Below, one piece after another: positions 44,091 to 53,533 of a stretch of DNA of 64,000 bases. The notes beneath the pieces are model-generated. The model ran no database searches. It saw nothing but the letters and a program-made list of their open reading frames with translations, and was not told where the DNA came from. A program made the position numbers and the translations under genes. Origin of the DNA: Flavobacterium flavigenum (GTDB lineage Bacteria > Bacteroidota > Bacteroidia > Flavobacteriales > Flavobacteriaceae). The stretch covers positions 1,922,001-1,986,000 of the forward strand of contig NZ_CP114285.2 in NCBI RefSeq assembly GCF_027111255.2, in the 5' to 3' direction. The stretch's first letter is position 1. Every line of letters starts with the position of its first letter.

Positions 44091-44642
44091 TTGAAAGACA
44101 ATTTAGACATATATATTAAACAATGTATCCAAAATGACAGAGCAGGACAACTGAAAATTTATCAGTTGTTCTCGCCTGTTTTATATGGTATTTGCTTAAA
44201 ATATATGAAAAATGAAGACGATGCCAAGGATGTTTTTCAGGAAGCGTTTGTCATTGTTTTTCAAAAAATCCATCAGTATAAATTTGAAGGCAGCTTTGAA
44301 GGCTGGCTAAAACGAATCTTCATCAATAAACTAATCGAAACATTAAATAAGAAGAAGAAAGAAAGTTTCTTTTTGGATGTTTTTGATCCTGATACCGATT
44401 TTGTAGAGGAAGAAGAATTAGATATTATTCCGATACCCCAGGAAAAGTTACTCGAATATATAAGAGAATTACCAGATCAGTACCGCATGGTTTTTAACTT
44501 ATATGTTTTTGAAAAAATGAAACACAGAGAAATTGCGGAAAAGCTCAAAATTTCAGAAGGAACTTCGAAATCCAATTTAAACAGGGCGAAACGAATTTTA
44601 CAAAAAAGAATTTTGAGTATTAAAAATTTTAAAACGGCATGA
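44091..44642 (+). CDS. ECF RNA polymerase sigma factor
   Basis: The 183-residue protein has sigma region 2 (YGICLKYMKNEDDAKDVFQEAFVIVF and YKFEGSFEGWLKRIFINK) and region 4 (LPDQYRMVFNLYVFEKMKHREIAEKLKISEGTSK). The start codon is TTG at 44091; no ATG occurs before residue 39, so TTG is required. Its last 4 bases overlap the next gene, which has an anti-sigma-like N-terminus. Confidence 0.93.
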   Translation: MKDNLDIYIKQCIQNDRAGQLKIYQLFSPVLYGICLKYMKNEDDAKDVFQEAFVIVFQKIHQYKFEGSFEGWLKRIFINKLIETLNKKKKESFFLDVFDPDTDFVEEEELDIIPIPQEKLLEYIRELPDQYRMVFNLYVFEKMKHREIAEKLKISEGTSKSNLNRAKRILQKRILSIKNFKTA

Positions 44643-46558
44643 AAAAGCAAAAAATAGAAGATATTTTTTCATCAATCGAAAATTTCTCAAGTGTACCACC
44701 ACCTGAGTTATGGGCTAAAATTGAAGAAGAACTTGATAAACCAAAAAAGAAAAAGAGAGCAATTCTTTGGTGGTCAGCTGCTGCATGCCTGTTATTAGGA
44801 TTATTGCTTCCTACTGTTTCAAATTTCAATTCGAATTCAGGAATTGAAAAAATAAATAATGGATCTACTGAAAAAAATGTTGTTATCGATGAAAACAATG
44901 GCCTAAACAACCAGACAAGATCTATTGAAAAAAACAACCTCGAAATTAAACCTGGGATTATTGAAAATCCATCTGTAGAAAATGGAGAAAATCCACCTAA
45001 TAATGCGCACAGAAACAATACGCACAGAACATCAATCACTCATACCGACTCTAAAAAGAAAATCAATTCCGGAATTACTAAACAAAATCCGAACATTGAT
45101 ACAGAAAATGTGAATAAGGCTGTAGCCGAAAAAACATATATTGGAGGAAAGCAAAACTCATTTAATTCTCTTTCAAACAATTCTATACCAACTGAAAAAG
45201 CAAATGAAAATCAGCATATAGCTGAGAAAACTTTCGCTACTGAAAAACAACACTCATCCAGTTCTTTTTCGAACAATCCAATACCAACTGAAAAAGCAAA
45301 CATAAATCAGAATATAGCTGAGAAAACTTTGGCTGCAGAAAAACAGCACTCATCCAATTCTTTTTCAACTAATCCAATACCAACTGAGAAAGCAAACATA
45401 AATCAGAATATAGCTGAGAAAACTTTGGCTGCAGAAAAACAGCACTCATCCAGTTCTTTTTCAAATAATCCGATATCAACTGAAAAAGCAAACATGAATC
45501 AGGATGTAGCTCAAAAAACTTCTGCTCTGGGAAAACAAAATTCGTTCAGTTCTTTTTCAAACAATGATATGCCAAATTCAGTTTTAGAAGATAAAGCGAG
45601 TTCTAAAAACACTACTGGTGTTGCTTTAAATTCTTCAAATGTAACTTCATATCCTTACACAAAAAACACTCAAAAAGACGCTGCTAATACAACAGCAAAT
45701 GAATCGATCCTCGCTGATAATTTTCAAAAGAACAACTCTATATCTGCCAATTCATTGAGCAGTAAAGATTCTGTTCAACTAGCAGAATTACAGAATTTAG
45801 AAAAAGGCATTGCCGAAGTTAAAACAGAAAAAGAAAAAGATATCAATAGTGTCAATGATTCTGAAAAATGGTCTTTGGATGTTTTTGCAGGAATAGCAAA
45901 TTCTGAAAACTACAATAATCAAAAAACACTTGGAAATGTTAATGAATCAAAACAAACAAATTCATACGGTGTAAAAGCAAATTATAAACTCAATAAAAAG
46001 TGGGCTGTTAGTTCTGGTTTAAAAATTAACGAATTAGGACAAAGTATTGCTAATGTTTCTTATTACAATCATTATGAAACATCAGCATACCCATTAACAA
46101 ACAGCTATTCATATGATAGTCCTTCAGTAATTGCACCACAAATTACAAGTAATTCTAATTATGTTTTTGTTTCAAAAAATACGCAAGCCGCATTAAAAAG
46201 CGATAATTTAGAAAATGGGAATATGGATCAAAGTTTAAAATATATTGAAATGCCTCTTGAGGTCTCTTATTCCATACTTAATAAAAACAAAACAAATATT
46301 AGTCTGAATACAGGCGGGTTTGTTGGAAAATTGATTTCAAACAATGTGACTTTAAATGGAAATTCTATAGGAGGAAATTTAAATGCAAATGATTTTGTTT
46401 ACGGCTCTTTGCTAAGCAGTACTTTTCAATACCAATTATATAAAAAAACAAATGTTTTTGTTGAGCCTGGCATGAATTATTATATCAATCCGCTGAACAA
46501 TCAAACCTTTAACCAATTTCAATGGTCATTCAATTTTGGTCTGAATGTTTCATTTTAA
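44639..46558 (+). CDS. anti-sigma-like/outer-membrane beta-barrel protein with 32-residue repeats
   Basis: The 639-residue protein starts with a short cytoplasmic region (residues 1-39, VPPPELWAKIEEELDKPKKKK) and one membrane helix (41-60), followed by a long low-complexity periplasmic stretch. Five 32-residue units, typified by IAEKTLAAEKQHSS, lie at residues 162-313. The C-terminus (about 405-639) has beta-barrel strands (WSLDVFAGIAN, YGVKANYKLNKKWAVSSGL, FNFGLNVSF) like small OMP proteins. Overlap by 4 bp with the ECF sigma gene suggests it regulates that sigma factor; this is inference. No close family is recognised. Confidence 0.75.
   Translation: MKKQKIEDIFSSIENFSSVPPPELWAKIEEELDKPKKKKRAILWWSAAACLLLGLLLPTVSNFNSNSGIEKINNGSTEKNVVIDENNGLNNQTRSIEKNNLEIKPGIIENPSVENGENPPNNAHRNNTHRTSITHTDSKKKINSGITKQNPNIDTENVNKAVAEKTYIGGKQNSFNSLSNNSIPTEKANENQHIAEKTFATEKQHSSSSFSNNPIPTEKANINQNIAEKTLAAEKQHSSNSFSTNPIPTEKANINQNIAEKTLAAEKQHSSSSFSNNPISTEKANMNQDVAQKTSALGKQNSFSSFSNNDMPNSVLEDKASSKNTTGVALNSSNVTSYPYTKNTQKDAANTTANESILADNFQKNNSISANSLSSKDSVQLAELQNLEKGIAEVKTEKEKDINSVNDSEKWSLDVFAGIANSENYNNQKTLGNVNESKQTNSYGVKANYKLNKKWAVSSGLKINELGQSIANVSYYNHYETSAYPLTNSYSYDSPSVIAPQITSNSNYVFVSKNTQAALKSDNLENGNMDQSLKYIEMPLEVSYSILNKNKTNISLNTGGFVGKLISNNVTLNGNSIGGNLNANDFVYGSLLSSTFQYQLYKKTNVFVEPGMNYYINPLNNQTFNQFQWSFNFGLNVSF
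45122..45577 (+). repeat. tandem 96-bp coding repeats
   Basis: About five copies of a 96-bp unit (32 residues each) run in frame through the periplasmic linker of the anti-sigma-like protein. Copies 2-4 are very similar, copies 1 and 5 are diverged, as expected of an expanding array. Confidence 0.85.
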
Positions 46559-46573
46559 GGACATTAAATAATT

Positions 46574-47107
46574 ATGGCAATTCATGACAATTGGATTACT
46601 CCAAAAACATTTCCTGATGATTTAATTCTGGCTAAAAATCTTTTATACAACTGCTGCGGTTTCGATTGCAGCCAGCCCTTTCCGGAAACTGAAAGTGCAG
46701 CATATAGTGCTTATCGTTTCAGTATCAATAAAAAAACAGTCTGTTACAGGGAAGCTAAAATTACGCCAACAAAAACAGGGCAATTTGTAACTTTATGGAA
46801 ACGTAATAGCTCCGGAACGATTGAACCATTTGATTATTTGGACCTGATAGATTTTATCATCATAAGTGTCCGAAGAGAAAATAATTTTGGACAATTTATT
46901 TTTCCGAAGGCTATTTTATTAGAGAAAGGAATTTTCTCTACCTCAGCCAAAGAAGGAAAAAGAGCCATGAGGGTTTATCCTCCATGGGATATTACTAGCA
47001 GCAAACAAGCTCAAAAAACGCAGCAATGGCAGCTGGATTATTTTTTAGAAATATCAGAAAATGATTTTAATGTTTCAGGAGCCAAAAAAATATTTGGGAT
47101 AGAATAG
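46574..47107 (+). CDS. MepB-family protein
   Basis: The 177-residue protein starts NWITPKTFPDDLILAKNLLYNCCGFD and has YSAYRFSINKKTVCYREAKITPTKTGQFVTLWKR, then FGQFIFPKAILLEKGIFS and GKRAMRVYPPWD, all hallmarks of the MepB family. The founding member is in a multidrug-efflux operon in Staphylococcus, but its function is unknown. It is a single gene with a strong terminator. Confidence 0.92.
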   Translation: MAIHDNWITPKTFPDDLILAKNLLYNCCGFDCSQPFPETESAAYSAYRFSINKKTVCYREAKITPTKTGQFVTLWKRNSSGTIEPFDYLDLIDFIIISVRRENNFGQFIFPKAILLEKGIFSTSAKEGKRAMRVYPPWDITSSKQAQKTQQWQLDYFLEISENDFNVSGAKKIFGIE

Positions 47108-47110
47108 AAA

Positions 47111-47145
47111 AAAAACAGGCAGCCTAAATTAAGCTGCCTGTTTTT
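47111..47145. terminator. bidirectional terminator between convergent genes
   Basis: AAAAACAGGCAGC (47111-47123) and GCTGCCTGTTTTT (47133-47145) form a perfect 13-bp stem with a 9-nt loop, with A-runs to the left and T to the right. It terminates mepB and the convergent nuclease gene. Confidence 0.92.
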
Positions 47146-47160
47146 CGATTTCAATTTGGT

Positions 47161-50100
47161 TTATTTTTTTATAACCTTGCCTTTAAATATTACCTTATTA
47201 TTGTCTGTCAAAGTATAAATATAGATTCCGGAATGCAAATGGCTCACCGGAATTTCGGTCGTGCTTATTTCCTGCCCCGCTTTTACATCAATTGAATTTC
47301 CTGTCAAACGCCCGTTGATATCATAAAATCTTAATTTCAGATTTTTATCTGAATTGCTTTTTACAAGAACATTTACTATATCTGTTGCAGGATTAGGAAA
47401 CAATTTGGCTGCGAAACTTTGGCTTTCAAAATCAATTGTACCTAAATTATCCGATTTTAATTCAAAACGTGCAATTACAGGTCCATGGTCTGAAGTATTG
47501 GTGGTATAATTTGAAATATCTGCTCTTGGATCATAAACTGCGATTGAGTTTGGTATGTATTCATCTGTCAACTCATTAGAAATAATAATATGATCTAGAA
47601 AGCCTCCCGAACTCAAAAAGCTGTAAGCACCTCCCTGGCTGATACCCAAAGTAAGCGCATTGTATCTGCTTGTATCATTTACAAACGCCTCATAAGAAGA
47701 AGGATTCGGAGTAATTACAGATGCTTTTACATCATCATTAAAATCTCCTAAAATCATGAAATTTGCATCAGGATATTCCGTATCTAAAGCTTGTTTCAGA
47801 TACTCAACATCATATTTACGCTGATTGTACTTTTTTATATCTGTTCCGCTGTTCGCACGGGCATGAAGATCAATCAGGTTGATTTCTTTTGTTACACCGC
47901 CAATATTAGTTTCTATCTGAACCAAATAAGGAAGACGTCCTGATGAGAAAAAACTATCGTCGTTAACATCTGGTGCATCAGTACCTGGATATCCAGGTAA
48001 AACTACAGTGTTAGCCCTAACCTGATCGTATAAATCTTTAAATAATACTTTTGTATTTTTAACAGTAGTGGTCTGCGTATTATAAAGTACTACTAATTTT
48101 TGAGGAGGAAAATTTGGGTCTGGTGCATTAAATGAATAGGACCATGATGTAGAAATTGTTTTATCGAATATTTTACCATTGACATTTAATTTTTGTATTA
48201 AAGCATCAATTGACGGATCATCCGATACCTCCTGAACTACATACACATCTGCATTCAGTTTGTTCATCACCTTTGCCACATTCTCGATTTGCAAAGCATC
48301 ATCTGTTGGACCAAATTCCTTACCGTCTGTCCCTTTTACATCAGTACCAAAAAACTCTAAATTATAGGTTACCACATCAAAAGTATCTGCTTTTGGAAGT
48401 GAAGAGCCAGTTAAAGAACCTACTTGTTTGTTTAATGAAGTTCCTGTAACTGTCAGCGGGCCTGCAATTTTAAATTCTTTCGCAGTCGGTGCAAATCTCG
48501 CATATAATGTTTTTCCAGCAAAAGCATCAGCTTCTGTCAAAGCAACACTGTTTTGGAATGTATTATTATCTAAAGATAACTGATAACCAGCAGGTGCAGT
48601 AATTGTTACATCTCCATATCCCTTGGCTTTAAAAGCAAAAGATTGTGAGGTAGAAATAGTATTTTGATCTACAGTTCCAAAATCTAAAACAGGGCTTGAA
48701 GCCACATAACCTGACTCATTAACAATAGCATAATCATCAAACGACCATTCAGCAGCATTTCCTGTACCACCGCCTATTGCCGTTTCATAAACCCAAGCCA
48801 AATAAGTTTGACTTGTTTTAAAAGCTGATAAATCGATATACTGAGATTGAACATACGACTCTGTTGTAGTTGGAAAGTTACCATCTATTTCTGTCCATGT
48901 TGCTGTTTCTGGACTGCTTACCCCATCATAATTGGTAGAAACCATTAATTTTAAAGCTGGTCCCGGAAAAAATTTACGAGAATAAAAAGATAATAAGGGT
49001 AATTTATCAAAAGTATCTAAACGTAATTTTGGCGAAATCAACCAGTCTTTACTTGCTCCGCTGTCCGAATATCCATTCATAAGAACCGCTCCAGTCCCAG
49101 AATTTACATTTCGCGCTGTTGTAGTGTATGTCCATTTGTTCGCAGTTCCTGCCACATTGTACTGTGTCCATCCACTGTTGCTTAACACATTTGGATCATC
49201 AAAATTTTGAACGTAAGGATCGATTCCTCTTCCTGCTAAAGATAAATTTTTAATTACAGAAGTAGATTCATGTGTAATCTGGCCTGTAAAAGCCCCTGCT
49301 AAATTTGGATTAAACCTTACATAAACTGTCTGCGATGCATTTGAAGCAAAATCAGCAGCAGCATAAGTCAACGTTGAAGCAAATGTTACATTATCTTTTG
49401 AGATTGAAAAATTTGATGTAACACTAACCGTTAAATCACTTAGAAGATCTGTTGCCTGAATTTGATAACTTTTAGATGCGGATTCAAAGTTTATTTCATT
49501 AGCACCTAAATCAACAGCACCTACAGAGGTTGTAACTACTGGTAATGCAATTACAGCTGTTGTAACATCTACTTTATTTACTGCTGTTTGTAAATTTCCA
49601 TATTGATCTTCAGAAACAGAAAATACAGTATAAGCCGTTGATAGCGTTAAACCAGCAATATTTTTAGTGTAATCTAATGCAGGATCAGCTATAGTTAAAG
49701 ATCCAGCCTGTAAAGCAGCAGTTCCGTTTGCATCTACTCCTGATTTAACCTGAGCTGGAGTTGGTGATGTGCTTCCTCCTGCAAGCAAAACATAATATGT
49801 TTTACCTATCTCATTCAACTTATTCAAAAAGTCAAAATGAGTGGAAGATATATTAGCCGATTTTGGAAATCCAGTTTCATTTACCGGCGCTGTGTGATCG
49901 CTGTTTATATCAATATTGTCAATCGCGAAAGAAGGACGAGAACCTGCTCCCGAAACTTGTCTGGAAATCCATCTGATTTGCACTACAGGTTGATTATTAC
50001 ATATTGCAGGCAAGATCGTTTTGATAACAACATTATTTTGAGGATCTGTAATGGCAGTTATTTGCTGCACTGTATTATTACTATAAACTGTTTCTGGAAG

Positions 50101-50589
50101 CGTTGTAAAAGAATCTGTAGTACCTACTCTATATTGAAGAACCATTTCGTTTACACGGCTGGATACTGGGCTTCCTGCAAGTCCATATGGATTACGAATT
50201 GTCATCGCATCATACTGAACCTGAATTCCTGTCATTCCTGTTGTAGAAAATGCAAGACCAATTGTATAATCTGCACTACTTGTGTTTAAGAATCCCAGCT
50301 TCTCATTATAATTATAAACATTTCCAGTACCAACAGCTGCGGTTCCAACAACAATTGGTTTATCAGTTAAAACTATATTGGTACTAAAATTTGCTGATGG
50401 AGATCCAGTAACTGTCCAAGCTCTAAAACCTGATGGATAAGTTGTTGGATTTTGAGTTAAATCTTTAAAATCCTGTTTGTAAGGAAGTGGTTTTACTTCC
50501 GGCATTGTCTGTGCTTTTAAACTTAAAGAAAAGCAATAAAAAAAACTTAAAAAAGCCATTAAATGGCGTACCGTGTAGATCTTTTTCAT
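47161..50589 (-). CDS. T9SS-exported endonuclease/exonuclease/phosphatase-domain protein
   Basis: The start was set at MKKIYTVRHLM (ATG at 50587-50589); the longer frame adds ten residues without a plausible signal. The 1142-residue protein has a signal peptide (SLSLKAQ), beta-sandwich adhesion-like regions (including FDDPNVLSNSGWTQY), and an EEP nuclease domain (about 735-1045) with VVTYNLEFFG, DLHARANSGTD, MILGDFNDDV and SDHGPVIARF. A T9SS type A sorting domain ends it (KLFPNPATDIVNVLV ... GIYIYTL). It is a probable surface or secreted nuclease that degrades DNA for phosphate or nutrients. A candidate -7 box (TAAATTTG) lies upstream on the minus strand at 50617-50624. Confidence 0.9.
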   Translation of the reverse strand: MKKIYTVRHLMAFLSFFYCFSLSLKAQTMPEVKPLPYKQDFKDLTQNPTTYPSGFRAWTVTGSPSANFSTNIVLTDKPIVVGTAAVGTGNVYNYNEKLGFLNTSSADYTIGLAFSTTGMTGIQVQYDAMTIRNPYGLAGSPVSSRVNEMVLQYRVGTTDSFTTLPETVYSNNTVQQITAITDPQNNVVIKTILPAICNNQPVVQIRWISRQVSGAGSRPSFAIDNIDINSDHTAPVNETGFPKSANISSTHFDFLNKLNEIGKTYYVLLAGGSTSPTPAQVKSGVDANGTAALQAGSLTIADPALDYTKNIAGLTLSTAYTVFSVSEDQYGNLQTAVNKVDVTTAVIALPVVTTSVGAVDLGANEINFESASKSYQIQATDLLSDLTVSVTSNFSISKDNVTFASTLTYAAADFASNASQTVYVRFNPNLAGAFTGQITHESTSVIKNLSLAGRGIDPYVQNFDDPNVLSNSGWTQYNVAGTANKWTYTTTARNVNSGTGAVLMNGYSDSGASKDWLISPKLRLDTFDKLPLLSFYSRKFFPGPALKLMVSTNYDGVSSPETATWTEIDGNFPTTTESYVQSQYIDLSAFKTSQTYLAWVYETAIGGGTGNAAEWSFDDYAIVNESGYVASSPVLDFGTVDQNTISTSQSFAFKAKGYGDVTITAPAGYQLSLDNNTFQNSVALTEADAFAGKTLYARFAPTAKEFKIAGPLTVTGTSLNKQVGSLTGSSLPKADTFDVVTYNLEFFGTDVKGTDGKEFGPTDDALQIENVAKVMNKLNADVYVVQEVSDDPSIDALIQKLNVNGKIFDKTISTSWSYSFNAPDPNFPPQKLVVLYNTQTTTVKNTKVLFKDLYDQVRANTVVLPGYPGTDAPDVNDDSFFSSGRLPYLVQIETNIGGVTKEINLIDLHARANSGTDIKKYNQRKYDVEYLKQALDTEYPDANFMILGDFNDDVKASVITPNPSSYEAFVNDTSRYNALTLGISQGGAYSFLSSGGFLDHIIISNELTDEYIPNSIAVYDPRADISNYTTNTSDHGPVIARFELKSDNLGTIDFESQSFAAKLFPNPATDIVNVLVKSNSDKNLKLRFYDINGRLTGNSIDVKAGQEISTTEIPVSHLHSGIYIYTLTDNNKVIFKGKVIKK

Positions 50590-50616
50590 GTTTAAAAAAA
50601 TAGAGTTTTTAGAAGT

Positions 50617-50624
50617 CAAATTTA
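50617..50624 (-). promoter_or_regulatory. -7 box before the T9SS nuclease gene
   Basis: On the minus strand the complement of 50617-50624 reads TAAATTTG, an exact TAnnTTTG, 28 bp before the chosen ATG. No well-spaced -33 TTG was found. Confidence 0.5.
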
Positions 50625-50809
50625 TACTCTTTAAAGTTAAGGGAATATTACAAAACCATCAACTTAAAACCCTACAACTTATAAACATTTAACAATGAAA
50701 CTCTATTTTAAAACAAATTTTGTTGAATATTATTAACAAAAAAGCTATTAAGCAATCAAATTAACAGATTCTTCTTGAGAGGTTTGTTAATAAGATACAT
50801 GCTATAAAA

Positions 50810-50836
50810 AAGGCCATCTGAAAAACAGACAGCCTT
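50810..50836 (-). terminator. intrinsic terminator of the SDR gene
   Basis: AAGGC/GCCTT and TCTG/CAGA pair around a symmetric 2-nt internal loop. The A-run left of 50810 is a T-run on the transcribed minus strand. It lies 32 bp after the SDR stop codon. Confidence 0.75.
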
Positions 50837-50867
50837 AAATTAATCAATTAATCGCTTTAAAAAATCC

Positions 50868-51620
50868 TTAAACGGCAGTATAAGCTCCGTCGGCAATTAT
50901 GTAACTTCCGGTAGTGAAGGAAGATTTTTCAGAACTCAGAAATACAACCAGCTCTGCAATTTCTTCTGATGTACCTAAACGATTCATTGGCGCTTTTGCA
51001 GCCACAGCATTCATCATACTTTTATCTAAATTGTCTTTTAACAGGGCGGTTTCGATATATCCAGGCCCTACTGCATTACAGCGAATATTTTTTTGAGCGT
51101 ATTCTGCTGCTATGTTTTTTGTTAATCCTACAACGCCATGTTTTGAAGCAGTGTAGGCAGGACTGTTTGGAGCCGCAACCTGTCCGTGAATCGAAGCAAT
51201 GTTGACAATGTTGCCCCCACCATTTTTCTCCATTTGTTCTAATTGATAACGACAGGCATAAAATACACCATTCAAATTAAGGGCAATTACCTTATCCCAC
51301 GCATCCGGTTCATATTCCCCAGTTGGTTTTGCGGGACCGCCCATTCCGGCATTATTACACGCAATATCCAATCGGCCATATTTCGATACCGCAACTTCAA
51401 CCATATGTTTATTATCAACAGAACTCGAAGAATCGCCTTTTATAAAAAAAGCTTCTCCTCCGTTATCCTTTATAATTTTTACAGTTTCTTCACCATGTTC
51501 AACATTAATATCTGAGACCACTACTTTTGCCCCTTCACGGGCGTACGCTTCTGCTACAGCGCGTCCAATTCCTGAACCGCCTCCTGAAACAAAAGCCACC
51601 TTATTTTCTAAAAGTGCCAT
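50868..51620 (-). CDS. short-chain dehydrogenase/reductase (FabG-like)
   Basis: The start is at MALLENKVAF (51620); a version from 51626 adds two residues. The 250-residue protein has the classical SDR pattern: FVSGGGSGIGRAVAEAYAREGA, NNAGMGG, INIASIHGQV-like (NIVNIASIHG), catalytic YTASKHG, and the C-terminal FTTGSYIIADGAYTAV. It would use NAD(P)H to reduce or oxidise a small alcohol or keto substrate. The substrate is unknown. It is a single-gene unit. Confidence 0.92.
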   Translation of the reverse strand: MALLENKVAFVSGGGSGIGRAVAEAYAREGAKVVVSDINVEHGEETVKIIKDNGGEAFFIKGDSSSSVDNKHMVEVAVSKYGRLDIACNNAGMGGPAKPTGEYEPDAWDKVIALNLNGVFYACRYQLEQMEKNGGGNIVNIASIHGQVAAPNSPAYTASKHGVVGLTKNIAAEYAQKNIRCNAVGPGYIETALLKDNLDKSMMNAVAAKAPMNRLGTSEEIAELVVFLSSEKSSFTTGSYIIADGAYTAV

Positions 51621-51768
51621 ATTCATAAATTTTAAAATTGTCTTTTAAATTTACGAAGCCATTCTTTAGTTACCTCCACAAAACCTGGGTTTATCATAAC
51701 ATTAACCACATATGCTAATCAAATGTTATTTTCTAAAAAAGCCTGTGAAATCTGTCATTTTTTCATTA

Positions 51769-52143
51769 TTATTTATCTTCATCTAATTTCATATTCCCTC
51801 TGTCTTCATGACTTTCAGGATTTGAATTCGAATAACGGTTTGCCGTAACATCCGAATTATGATCTTTGTTTTCAACGGTTTTTTTTGCCTCTTCTTCTGT
51901 AGAAACTCCTCTGTTCGAATTTGGATTATCAGGATTTATATCACCTTTAACTTTTCTAATATCCTCGTTTTCATTTCTTGCTCTTTCAACAACTGTTTCA
52001 TTACCACTGGCATCGGCAACTACTTCTTTTTTTAAATTTGCATCATCGGATTTTCCGTCATGTGAACTATTTTTCCCTTTTTGTTCGTCTATATTTTTTT
52101 GTACTCCGTTTATTTTTTTAGAGCCTAAATTATTAGTTTCCAT
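51769..52143 (-). CDS. hydrophilic low-complexity protein
   Basis: The 124-residue protein is almost entirely charged and polar (about a third Asp/Glu/Lys/Asn), lacks hydrophobic segments and looks intrinsically disordered (KDHNSDVTANRYSNSNPESH). Such small proteins are common in Bacteroidota and may be stress-related, but no function is assigned. Confidence 0.65.
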   Translation of the reverse strand: METNNLGSKKINGVQKNIDEQKGKNSSHDGKSDDANLKKEVVADASGNETVVERARNENEDIRKVKGDINPDNPNSNRGVSTEEEAKKTVENKDHNSDVTANRYSNSNPESHEDRGNMKLDEDK

Positions 52144-52262
52144 AGTCTTTATTTTTAAAATTCTTCATATATAATATTACGAATTCTAAATTTTAAAACT
52201 AAAGGGTTTAACATTGCTTTGGGTTTATTCGCTGATTAATTTTCAATGAAGGTGAAACAAAC

Positions 52263-52270
52263 TATCTTTG
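52263..52270 (+). promoter_or_regulatory. -7 box before the pseudouridine synthase gene
   Basis: TATCTTTG fits TAnnTTTG exactly and lies 13 bp before the ATG, implying a very short leader. No TTG at a standard -33 distance was seen. Confidence 0.5.
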
Positions 52271-52283
52271 CAAAAAATTAAAA

Positions 52284-52859
52284 ATGCACAGACACTTCCT
52301 TCTTTTTAAACCTTATGGTTACCTCAGCCAGTTTATTTATGAATTGAAAAGAAAGAAAAAGCTTTTAGGTGAATTATACGATTTCCCCGAAGGAACAATG
52401 GCGATAGGAAGACTGGATGAAGACTCTGAAGGACTGCTTCTACTCACTACTGACGGAATGGTAAGCGAAATAGTCAGAAGCAAAAAAGTCGAAAAGGAAT
52501 ATTATGTTCAGGTTGACGGAATCATAACTCCTGAAGCCATTGAGCAACTACAAAAAGGCGTAGAAATAGGTTTTGAAGGCGGCAAATACAAAACCAAACC
52601 CTGCAATGCATTTATTGTTACTGAAATTCCTGATTTCGGTCCGCGTGCAAAAAAAATCAGGGATGAACGTCATGGTCCAACTTCATGGGCTTCCATAACG
52701 ATTAGCGAAGGAAAGTTTCGGCAGGTTCGAAAAATGACTGCAGCAGTTGGTTTTCCAACTTTAAGACTTGTAAGGGTTCGAATAGGAAATGTATATTTGC
52801 AAAACTTAAAAGCGGGGGAAGTACTTGAAGTTCCCGATTTCGAATTAGAAAATTTATAA
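52284..52859 (+). CDS. rluE: 23S rRNA pseudouridine synthase, RluE/RsuA type
   Basis: The 191-residue protein is an S4-less RsuA-family synthase: LFKPYGYLSQF, the active-site motif MAIGRLDEDSEGLLLLTTDG with the catalytic Asp, and EGKFRQVRKMTAAVGFPTLRLVRVRIG. The short form fits RluE of E. coli, which modifies one 23S uridine. The exact target base is not provable by eye. Confidence 0.9.
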   Translation: MHRHFLLFKPYGYLSQFIYELKRKKKLLGELYDFPEGTMAIGRLDEDSEGLLLLTTDGMVSEIVRSKKVEKEYYVQVDGIITPEAIEQLQKGVEIGFEGGKYKTKPCNAFIVTEIPDFGPRAKKIRDERHGPTSWASITISEGKFRQVRKMTAAVGFPTLRLVRVRIGNVYLQNLKAGEVLEVPDFELENL

Positions 52860-52940
52860 TTTGATAATGTAGCAATTAGTCAGTGAGATAATTATTTCAA
52901 AACTTCTAACATTTAACCTCTAACATTTAACTTTAAAAAC

Positions 52941-53399
52941 ATGCTAAACGTTGTTCTCGTAGAACCAGAAATACCAAATAATACCGGAAATATAGGCCGC
53001 TTATGTGTAGGCACCGAAAGCCGTCTACATTTAATTCATCCTTTTGGATTCGTGATTAATGATAAAAACCTCAAACGTTCCGGACTGGATTACTGGGTAC
53101 ATCTTGACGTAACCGAATATCAAAATATTGAGGAATGGATGCAGCAGATTCCTGATCAATCGCGAGTGTTTTTAATGAGTTCGCATGCTGAAAAATCATA
53201 TCTGGAAACCGAATTTCAGGATGGTGACTGGCTTGTTTTTGGAAAAGAAAGTGTTGGATTGAGCAAGGAGTTTATGGCCAGGTTCGAAAACCACCTGACT
53301 ATTCCGATGTCTCCGCTGATTCGTTCTTTTAATATTGCGAATTCTGTTGCTTTTATAATTGGCGAGGCTAAGAGACAGATTGGATTGAAAAAGGTTTAA
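52941..53399 (+). CDS. trmL: tRNA (cytidine/uridine-2'-O-)-methyltransferase TrmL-like
   Basis: The 152-residue protein has the SPOUT trefoil-knot motifs: PEIPNNTGNIGRLCVG, FGKESVGLSKEFM and PMSPLIRSFNIANSVAFIIGEA. That is the TrmL (YibK) family, which methylates the wobble base 2'-O in certain tRNAs with SAM. Length matches the family. It is 81 bp after the pseudouridine synthase gene; the two RNA-modification genes probably share a transcript. Confidence 0.93.
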   Translation: MLNVVLVEPEIPNNTGNIGRLCVGTESRLHLIHPFGFVINDKNLKRSGLDYWVHLDVTEYQNIEEWMQQIPDQSRVFLMSSHAEKSYLETEFQDGDWLVFGKESVGLSKEFMARFENHLTIPMSPLIRSFNIANSVAFIIGEAKRQIGLKKV

Positions 53400-53450
53400 T
53401 CATATTATTTGCTTACTTCTCTTTGAAAAGTCGTTCTGGAAACAGAATTT

Positions 53451-53530
53451 CTAGCCCTGATGGAAGCGACATCCTTTTTTGCCGGGGTTCGGCAAAAAAG
53501 ATATAGCGGACAGCAGGATTAGCTCCTGAA
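53451..53530. repeat. dispersed structured repeat, family A, copy 2
   Basis: Begins CTAGCCCTGATGGAAGCGAC and ends TAGCTCCTG, matching the ends of the copy at 34268-34387. The base pairs CTAG-CCTG with CAGG and TAG. The apical hairpin is a perfect 10-bp stem (TTTTTTGCCG with CGGCAAAAAA). It lies between convergent genes, next to the stop of the ABC gene. Confidence 0.78.
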
Positions 53531-53533
53531 AAT

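Noticed and set aside
52905..52935. Tandem CTAACATTTAAC repeat before trmL
   Set aside because: Only two short copies; looks like simple duplication without a clear role.
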